DNA of 10,724 nt from an uncultured bacterium (lineage in GTDB: Bacteria > Bacillota > Clostridia > Lachnospirales > Lachnospiraceae), in contig CAMGRE010000077.1 of the NCBI GenBank assembly GCA_946061355.1, forward strand, positions 1 through 10,724. Reading direction: 5' to 3'. The notes beneath the pieces are model-generated. The model saw only the letters and a program-made list of their open reading frames with translations, was not told the DNA's origin and did not search any database. Positions 6,982 through 10,724 of the stretch are shown piece by piece; the stretch's first letter is position 1, and the number at the start of each line of letters is the position of its first letter. Position numbers and translations under genes: made by a program.

Positions 6982-8259
6982 ATGGATAAAGCTCAGATAT
7001 CAAAAACACAGATCGGAATCATAGCGGCAGTTGTAGCGGTGATCGCAGCAATTGCAGTATTCGTAGTCATGCGTTTCACAAGATCGGAGGATGCGTATCG
7101 CTCTATACAGATTTATGAGGTGGAAGGAACGGCTTCCGTTGACAGAGAAGGTATTGGCACGATGGAAGCGGCCGAAAATCTGTATCTGGAGAGCGGTGAC
7201 CGTATTACGGTTTCCAGCGGCAGCTATATGCGTCTAAAGCTTGATGATGACAAATACATTCTGGTGGAGGAAAATTCCGTGTTGTCGATCGAGGCAGAGG
7301 GAACGAAGCAGGATTCCCTGACAACCATCAGGCTGGAACAGGGAGCGGTCACCAATGAGATCAGAAATCCTCTCAGTGAGAAGTCAACCTATGAGGTGAT
7401 AACGCCAAACTCTGTCATGGCAGTCAGAGGTACGGTGTTCCGCGTAGCCATTTCAATTGACGAAAATGGCATATTGTACACAAAGGTGGATACCTTTGAA
7501 GGTGCGGTTGGTGTCAGAAGGATTCTTCCGGATGGTTCGATTCAGGAGGAGGATGCCCATATACCGGGCGGAAACGAAGTGATCGTCTATATGGATGAGC
7601 AGATTACAGAATATCTGTCAGCACCACAGGAAATCCGGTATGAGGAGCTTCCGGTACAGACGCTTTCTTTTCTGAAGGACAGTTCTGACAGCGGCAGAGA
7701 GATTATCGGTGTCAGTAGGGAAAGCCTGGAGACATTGATCACGGAAAAGAAGGAGCAGGAGGCGGCAGAACTGGAAGCGATAGCAGACGGCAGCGCACCA
7801 GAGGATGTAGCGGAAAACGGAACGTCGGAGAATGCGGAGCTGACACCCGAGGAAGAAATTTTAGAGCCGTCCGGGGAAGAAAACCAGACAGCAGGACAGA
7901 CACTCGATCAGAATGCAATGCAGGGAGCGGAGGAAGCGGCGCAGGCGATAGATCAGATACAGCAGCCGGTCGATCCGGAGGAACAGGCGGTGGTAGAAGA
8001 GGAGCAGGTGACAACACAGGTAACGGAACCGGCGAAATCCGGAAGTTCCTCAAGCTCTGATGATGAATCGAATACATCTTCGGGTGAGCATACGGTTAAG
8101 TTTATGTGCGGTGGAAAACTATTTGGTACACAGACAGTAAAACATGGAGAAAAGGTAAAGACACCTATTTTGCAGCCGGCGGAGAGCGGGTCCTGGGAGA
8201 AGGAAAAGATTAATCAGGCGATTACAGAGGATGATATTGAGATTAATTGGGAAAGTTAA
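6982..8259 (+). CDS. Membrane-anchored FecR-domain protein with C-terminal repeat-like module
   Basis: The 425-residue protein has a short cytoplasmic N terminus, one membrane anchor (about residues 11-31, IIAAVVAVIAAIAVFVVM) and an extracytoplasmic FecR domain (about 45-210). The FecR hallmark is TPNSVMAVRGTVFRV at 141-155, preceded by the usual Gly/Asp-rich sandwich strands (LYLESGDRITVSSGSYMRL). Residues 250-365 are an acidic Glu/Gln/Ala-rich linker ending in a Ser-rich run. The tail (370-425, TVKFMCGGKLFGTQTVKHGE) resembles InlB/Listeria-Bacteroides type beta-grasp repeats seen on Gram-positive surface proteins. It is not a classic anti-sigma FecR, since no sigma-binding N-terminal domain is present. 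The start has GGGAG 10 bases upstream, 17 bases after the previous gene. It is the last gene of the operon, before a strong terminator. FecR domains are often encoded beside CHASE2 cyclases, which supports a functional link. Confidence 0.85.
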   Translation: MDKAQISKTQIGIIAAVVAVIAAIAVFVVMRFTRSEDAYRSIQIYEVEGTASVDREGIGTMEAAENLYLESGDRITVSSGSYMRLKLDDDKYILVEENSVLSIEAEGTKQDSLTTIRLEQGAVTNEIRNPLSEKSTYEVITPNSVMAVRGTVFRVAISIDENGILYTKVDTFEGAVGVRRILPDGSIQEEDAHIPGGNEVIVYMDEQITEYLSAPQEIRYEELPVQTLSFLKDSSDSGREIIGVSRESLETLITEKKEQEAAELEAIADGSAPEDVAENGTSENAELTPEEEILEPSGEENQTAGQTLDQNAMQGAEEAAQAIDQIQQPVDPEEQAVVEEEQVTTQVTEPAKSGSSSSSDDESNTSSGEHTVKFMCGGKLFGTQTVKHGEKVKTPILQPAESGSWEKEKINQAITEDDIEINWES

Positions 8260-8314
8260 CTGACGTAAAAAGTGTCATTGCTCCGAACAGCAGAAAATAG
8301 TGTTGCATGGAAAG

Positions 8315-8360
8315 CGCCATACCGTGTGGGAGTGAGAATCCCATACGGTATGGCGTTTTT
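8315..8360 (+). terminator. Strong intrinsic terminator of the five-gene operon
   Basis: A 17-bp stem runs from 8315-8331 to 8339-8355 with one G-U pair and a 7-base loop (GTGAGAA), followed by TTTTT at 8356-8360. It lies 55 bases after the FecR gene stop. On the other strand the T-tract is poor, so it mainly serves the plus-strand operon. Confidence 0.93.
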
Positions 8361-8380
8361 GAAACCCGCATAACGCACGA

Positions 8381-8406
8381 AATCCGAACACTCACGCGTT
8401 CGGATT
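8381..8406 (-). terminator. Hairpin downstream of tRNA-Ala, possible 3' processing or termination signal
   Basis: AATCCGAAC (8381-8389) pairs exactly with GTTCGGATT (8398-8406), with an 8-base loop. It begins about 12 bases after the tRNA-Ala 3' end on the minus strand. Only a weak T-tract (TTTCG, with the third base beyond the stem) follows on that strand, so a terminator role is tentative. Confidence 0.4.
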
Positions 8407-8418
8407 CTGCATAACAAG

Positions 8419-8491
8419 TGGAGATAGCGGGACTCGAACCCGTGACCTATGCGTTGCGAACGCATCGCTCTCCCAGCTGAGCTATATCCCC
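8419..8491 (-). tRNA. tRNA-Ala (anticodon CGC)
   Basis: The minus strand folds as a 73-base cloverleaf. The acceptor is GGGGATA/TATCTCC with discriminator A, and it includes the G3-U70 wobble pair that is the alanine identity element. The D-arm is GCTC...GAGC. The anticodon stem ATGCG/CGCAT carries the loop TTCGCAA, giving anticodon CGC for codon GCG. The T-loop is GGTTCGAGTCC. CCA is not encoded and must be added after transcription. Confidence 0.96.
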
Positions 8492-8544
8492 AAATATCTG
8501 CTTTTCGTTGCGATAATTTCTTTACATTTACCAATCCATGAATT

Positions 8545-8573
8545 ATAATAATCCATGCAATTTTTGTTGTCAA
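8545..8573 (-). promoter_or_regulatory. Promoter of tRNA-Ala
   Basis: On the minus strand TTGACA (8573-8568) is followed by a 17-base spacer and TATTAT (8550-8545). The -35 box is perfect and the -10 has five of six matches. The predicted start, near 8538, gives a leader of about 47 bases before the tRNA. Confidence 0.75.
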
Positions 8574-8621
8574 TTGTTAATTTGAATGGGGTTATATACA
8601 CCACCATAACAACCATCATCT

Positions 8622-8668
8622 AAGGTGTGAAGTCTTTGTTGAATGATCAAAGTCTGCACACCTTTTTT
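8622..8668 (+). terminator. Terminator-like hairpin without an obvious upstream gene
   Basis: AAGGTGTG (8622-8629) pairs with CACACCTT (8657-8664). An inner CTTTG/CAAAG stem lies beyond a mismatched bulge, and T-residues continue to 8668. It looks like a plus-strand intrinsic terminator. No plus-strand gene lies between the tRNA-Ala promoter and this hairpin, so what it terminates is unclear. Candidates are a short RNA from the 8570-8620 region, or read-through protection for the MarR promoter just downstream. Confidence 0.55.
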
Positions 8669-8678
8669 AAATTTTAGA

Positions 8679-8707
8679 TTGACAAAAGGTAATATATTAC
8701 ATATAAT
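8679..8707 (+). promoter_or_regulatory. Consensus promoter of the MarR-flavodoxin operon
   Basis: TTGACA (8679-8684), a 17-base spacer and TATAAT (8702-8707) match the sigma-A consensus perfectly. It should be very strong unless repressed, which fits the overlapping operator-like repeats. Confidence 0.88.
8688..8701. promoter_or_regulatory. Operator-like palindrome, site 1
   Basis: GTAATATATTAC at 8689-8700 is a perfect 12-base palindrome within the promoter spacer. Extended by G and A it becomes a 14-base element repeated 22 bases downstream with one mismatch. It is a likely binding site for the adjacent MarR protein, blocking RNA polymerase; the assignment is inferred from position and symmetry. 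Confidence 0.65.
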
Positions 8708-8709
8708 TA

Positions 8710-8723
8710 GGTAATATGTTACA
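8710..8723. promoter_or_regulatory. Operator-like palindrome, site 2
   Basis: GTAATATGTTAC at 8711-8722 repeats site 1 with one base changed. It covers the expected transcription start. The centre-to-centre distance of 22 bases is about two helical turns, which would place two MarR dimers on the same DNA face. Confidence 0.62.
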
Positions 8724-8761
8724 CAGTTTGCGTTTAAAGATTCACCGCGAAAGGAGAAGAG

Positions 8762-9241
8762 ATGAAAAGGGACGATAAATTGCAGGAGCCTGATTTTGCC
8801 GGAATGGGCAGATCATTTTTTATGATCGGACTCATGAACCGGTTTAACAATCAGTTTCAGGCATTAGCGGATGCAACGTTTGAGGAACTTAGCTGGAAGC
8901 AGGTTTTCTTTTTGAATTGCGTAACACTGTTTGGAGAGCCGCCTTCCATCAAAGACGTGGCAGATCTGGTCGGCTGTTCGCACCAGAATGCCAAACAGAT
9001 CCTGCTCAAGCTCGAAAAAAGCGGTTTTGTAACCATGGAGCAGGATGAGGCTGACAGACGCAGGCAGAGGATCAGAGTGACACGCAAGGCGGAAGTGTTC
9101 CGGCGGGAATTCGACGAACCGAGCAGGAACGTGATGGAGAGGATTTTTGTAGGTGTCGGCGCAGAGGAATTGGAAACGACAATCAGGGTGATAACGCATC
9201 TTGATGACAATCTCAGAGGATATCAGGAGGAAAAGAGATGA
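8762..9241 (+). CDS. MarR-family transcriptional regulator
   Basis: The 159-residue protein is a winged-helix DNA-binding regulator, probably a dimeric autorepressor. The N-terminal helices (about residues 15-45) form the dimer interface. The HTH runs about 62-86 (SIKDVADLVGCSHQNAKQIL), with recognition helix around 73-84. The wing motif DEADRRRQRIRVT (95-107) is the MarR hallmark D-x-R-R. A cysteine (Cys72) sits just before the recognition helix, and another at 53; these could respond to oxidants, as in some MarR members, but this is speculative. AAAGGAG lies 5 bases before the ATG. The stop overlaps the flavodoxin start (ATGA), so the two are co-translated. Two palindromes in its promoter suggest it represses itself and the flavodoxin. 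The inducer is unknown. Confidence 0.93.
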   Translation: MKRDDKLQEPDFAGMGRSFFMIGLMNRFNNQFQALADATFEELSWKQVFFLNCVTLFGEPPSIKDVADLVGCSHQNAKQILLKLEKSGFVTMEQDEADRRRQRIRVTRKAEVFRREFDEPSRNVMERIFVGVGAEELETTIRVITHLDDNLRGYQEEKR

Positions 9242-9750
9242 AGACGATTATTGTATATGAATCAAAGACGGGATTTACCGAGCGGTACGCACGATGGGCG
9301 GCGGAGTCGTTGGGCTGTGAGTGCATTTCATTAAAAGATGCATCAAAGGATAAACTTGCAGGATATGACAGGGTGATCTTCGGCGGCTGGATCATGGCAA
9401 ACATGATCTCGGGGCTTCCGAAGTTCCGGGAGATGGGAGTGTTCCCGGCAGTGGTTTTTGCGGTCGGCGCTTCTCCCGCCTTTGAGGAAGTTCTTGCACA
9501 GATACGGGAGCAGAATCAGCTCGGGGAGACGCCGTTTTTCTATTTTGAGGGCGGGGTTGATTATGGCAGGCTTGGATTTGTGCAGCGCATGATGTTAAAG
9601 ATGATGAAAAAGATGACGGAGAAAAAGAAAGATATGACGAGGCAGGAGGCGGCGATCGTGCAGCTCCTTGCGGGGAACTTTGACCACACAGACAGGGGAC
9701 AGCTTGAAGAGATGCTGGCTCTGGTGAAAAGAAGTGATAACGGATGTTGA
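9238..9750 (+). CDS. Flavodoxin-domain protein (HemG/flavodoxin-like)
   Basis: The 170-residue cytoplasmic protein should bind FMN. The N-terminal strand IIVYESKTGFT (residues 4-14) includes the phosphate-binding loop S-K-T-G-F-T. A second flavin-loop region is VIFGGWIMANMISGL (about 46-60). The C-terminal part is unusually basic and Met/Lys-rich (MMLKMMKKMTEKKK, about 118-131), with no membrane segment. It resembles the flavodoxin-fold group that includes menaquinone-dependent protoporphyrinogen oxidase HemG, but nothing here proves that reaction; an electron carrier or quinone reductase is equally possible. AGGAGG lies 7 bases before the ATG, inside the MarR gene. Co-transcription with MarR suggests redox or stress-linked expression. 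Confidence 0.85.
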   Translation: MKTIIVYESKTGFTERYARWAAESLGCECISLKDASKDKLAGYDRVIFGGWIMANMISGLPKFREMGVFPAVVFAVGASPAFEEVLAQIREQNQLGETPFFYFEGGVDYGRLGFVQRMMLKMMKKMTEKKKDMTRQEAAIVQLLAGNFDHTDRGQLEEMLALVKRSDNGC

Positions 9751-9775
9751 CGGAAACGTCCCTCTCCCATATAAT
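9747..9775 (+). promoter_or_regulatory. Promoter of the TRIC gene, overlapping the flavodoxin stop codon
   Basis: TTGACG (9747-9752), a 17-base spacer and TATAAT (9770-9775) form a near-consensus promoter. The -35 box contains the flavodoxin stop codon. It gives the downstream membrane gene expression independent of the MarR operon, while read-through remains possible because no terminator is seen between the two. Confidence 0.75.
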
Positions 9776-9834
9776 AATGTCGTATTTTTAAAAGAGATAT
9801 GGAAATGATTTTGAGCGGAAACTAAGGAATTGGG

Positions 9835-10479
9835 ATGGATACATTTGTTTTTGTGATTGAGTTACTTGGCACGGCAGCTTTTGCAGTGACGGGAGCCGTG
9901 ACGGCTATGGGAAAGAGAATGGATATCCTGGGTGTGATTGTGCTTGGCGTGACCACGGCTACAGGTGGAGGAGTGATTAGAGATCTGATTCTGGGGCGCA
10001 CGCCCCCTGTCACCTTTTCAAAACCGGTTTATGCGATTGTGGCGGCGGCAGTGTCTGTGGCGGTATTCCTGCCGCTGATTCAGAGACTGATCCTGTTCAG
10101 CAAGAAGGTGTACGAGCCGTTCCTGTTTATTATGGACACAGCAGGACTGGGTATCTTTACGGTGATCGGCGTGGCTGCCGCGTATAACATGTATCCGAAT
10201 GCAGGATTGTTTCTTCCTGTTTTTGTGGGTGTAGTGACAGGCGTCGGCGGCGGAGTGCTCCGGGATATTTTTGCGGGAGATACGCCTTATATCTTTACAA
10301 AGCATGTGTACGCATCCGCCTCTATCGCAGGAGCTGTGTTTTATGCGCTGATGCATTCCATGCTGCAGGACAGTGTCAATTATATTATTTCCATGCTGAT
10401 TGTAGCAATGATCCGACTGTTGGCATCTCATTATAAGTGGAACCTGCCGAGGGCCGGAGGGGACTGTCAAAATTTTTGA
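9835..10479 (+). CDS. TRIC/UPF0126-family trimeric cation channel protein
   Basis: The 214-residue integral membrane protein has about seven hydrophobic segments and an internal duplication, as in bacterial TRIC (formerly UPF0126) channels. The two halves carry matching motifs, GGGVIRDLILG near residue 44 and GGGVLRDIFAG near residue 138, each followed by a Thr-Pro dipeptide, FTK/FSK and Val-Tyr. Structurally studied prokaryotic TRIC proteins are homotrimers permeable to monovalent cations, chiefly K+; the physiological role in bacteria is not settled. AAGGA lies 6 bases before the ATG. It has its own promoter and is separated by 84 bases from the flavodoxin gene, so a functional link with that pair is not implied. 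The length is normal, and the tail (LPRAGGDCQNF) is soluble. Confidence 0.93.
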   Translation: MDTFVFVIELLGTAAFAVTGAVTAMGKRMDILGVIVLGVTTATGGGVIRDLILGRTPPVTFSKPVYAIVAAAVSVAVFLPLIQRLILFSKKVYEPFLFIMDTAGLGIFTVIGVAAAYNMYPNAGLFLPVFVGVVTGVGGGVLRDIFAGDTPYIFTKHVYASASIAGAVFYALMHSMLQDSVNYIISMLIVAMIRLLASHYKWNLPRAGGDCQNF

Positions 10480-10488
10480 AATTTTGTA

Positions 10489-10517
10489 TTGACTTTAAAC
10501 AATAAAAATGATAATAT
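10489..10517 (+). promoter_or_regulatory. Promoter of the tRNA-Leu cluster
   Basis: TTGACT (10489-10494), a 17-base spacer and TAATAT (10512-10517) are a plausible sigma-A promoter in an AT-rich stretch. TATACT at 10515-10520 is an alternative -10 but gives a 20-base spacer. The first tRNA starts about 35 bases downstream. Confidence 0.6.
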
Positions 10518-10551
10518 ACTATTCGCGGCACGTAAGACGATAAGATGTCGA

Positions 10552-10635
10552 GCGGGAGTGCTGGAATTGGCAGACAGGCAAGACTAAGGATCTTGTGTCT
10601 GTATAGACGTGTGGGTTCAAGTCCCATCTCCCGCA
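10552..10635 (+). tRNA. tRNA-Leu (anticodon AAG)
   Basis: An 84-base type II tRNA. The acceptor is GCGGGAG/CTCCCGC with discriminator A. The anticodon stem CAAGA/TCTTG carries loop CTAAGGA, giving anticodon AAG for CUU and, if A34 is deaminated to inosine, also CUC and CUA. The long variable arm (TGTCTGTATAGACGT) and the T-loop GGTTCAAGTCC are as expected for leucine. CCA is not encoded. Confidence 0.95.
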
Positions 10636-10639
10636 CTGA

Positions 10640-10724
10640 GCAGGAATGGCGGAATTGGCAGACGCGCACGGTTCAGGTCCGTGTGAACATTGCGTTCATG
10701 AGGGTTCAAGTCCCTTTTCCTGCA
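10640..10724 (+). tRNA. tRNA-Leu (anticodon CAG)
   Basis: An 85-base type II tRNA, complete to discriminator A at the last base of the window. The acceptor is GCAGGAA/TTCCTGC. The anticodon stem CACGG/CCGTG carries loop TTCAGGT, giving anticodon CAG for codon CUG. The long variable arm is TGAACATTGCGTTCA. It follows the first tRNA-Leu after only 4 bases, so both come from one precursor. More tRNA genes may follow outside the window. Confidence 0.95.

Noticed and set aside
8256..8573. Minus-strand open frame of 105 residues including WGYSSAGRAMRSQRIGHGFE
   Set aside because: It is a translation through tRNA-Ala and the operon terminator; no ribosome binding site or coding character.
10468..10486. 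AT-rich inverted repeat CAAAATT/AATTTTG at the TRIC stop codon as a terminator
   Set aside because: The 7-bp stem has only one G-C pair at its base and no T-run, so it is too weak; the tRNA promoter begins 3 bases later.
10385..10669. Minus-strand open frame reading GLEPTRLYRHKILSLACLPI
   Set aside because: It is antisense to the tRNA-Leu gene and the TRIC 3' end; this type of peptide is a well-known artefact of translated tRNA genes.
1..10724. CRISPR array, insertion sequence, toxin-antitoxin or phage defence system
   Set aside because: No regularly spaced repeats, transposase, integrase or known defence domain was seen on either strand.

Overview
The window looks like a chromosomal segment of a low-to-mid GC Clostridia, most likely a Lachnospiraceae-type gut Firmicute. 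The signs are strong AGGAGG-like ribosome binding sites, TTGACA/TATAAT promoters, tRNA genes without encoded CCA, a small protein resembling the DUF6774 family, and a Lachnospiraceae-like protein repertoire. The species cannot be named from the sequence alone. I see no mobile element, CRISPR array or rRNA.

Layout. (1) Positions 1-574: the 3' part of a voltage-gated K+ channel gene, open at the left edge. (2) Positions 599-1024, minus strand: two tiny genes of 55 codons each, a DUF6774-like protein followed by a proline-rich acidic peptide; the second converges on the channel gene. (3) Positions 1025-1297: a divergent intergenic region with a possible structured RNA, a symmetric terminator hairpin and a moderate promoter. 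(4) Positions 1298-8259: a tight five-gene plus-strand operon, made of a CHASE2 adenylate cyclase, a TIM-barrel sugar isomerase-like protein, a GAF/HD-GYP phosphodiesterase, a secreted beta-helix-like protein and a membrane-anchored FecR-domain protein. It ends at a strong terminator. (5) Positions 8419-8491, minus: tRNA-Ala(CGC) with its own promoter. (6) Positions 8679-9750: a MarR regulator and a flavodoxin in an overlapping pair, behind a consensus promoter that carries two palindromic operator-like sites. (7) Positions 9835-10479: a TRIC/UPF0126 membrane channel with a near-consensus promoter embedded in the end of the flavodoxin gene. (8) Positions 10552-10724: two adjacent tRNA-Leu genes, AAG and CAG, behind a promoter.

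How the genes may work together. The five-gene operon is the most interesting part. It joins a cAMP-producing enzyme with an extracytoplasmic CHASE2 sensor, a likely cyclic-di-GMP-degrading enzyme, and two exported proteins (one of them the FecR-domain protein) that could supply or shape an envelope signal. The catalytic residues of both second-messenger enzymes appear intact. That these products form one sensory pathway is inferred from operon structure and domain content, not demonstrated. The MarR-flavodoxin pair looks like an autoregulated redox or stress unit.
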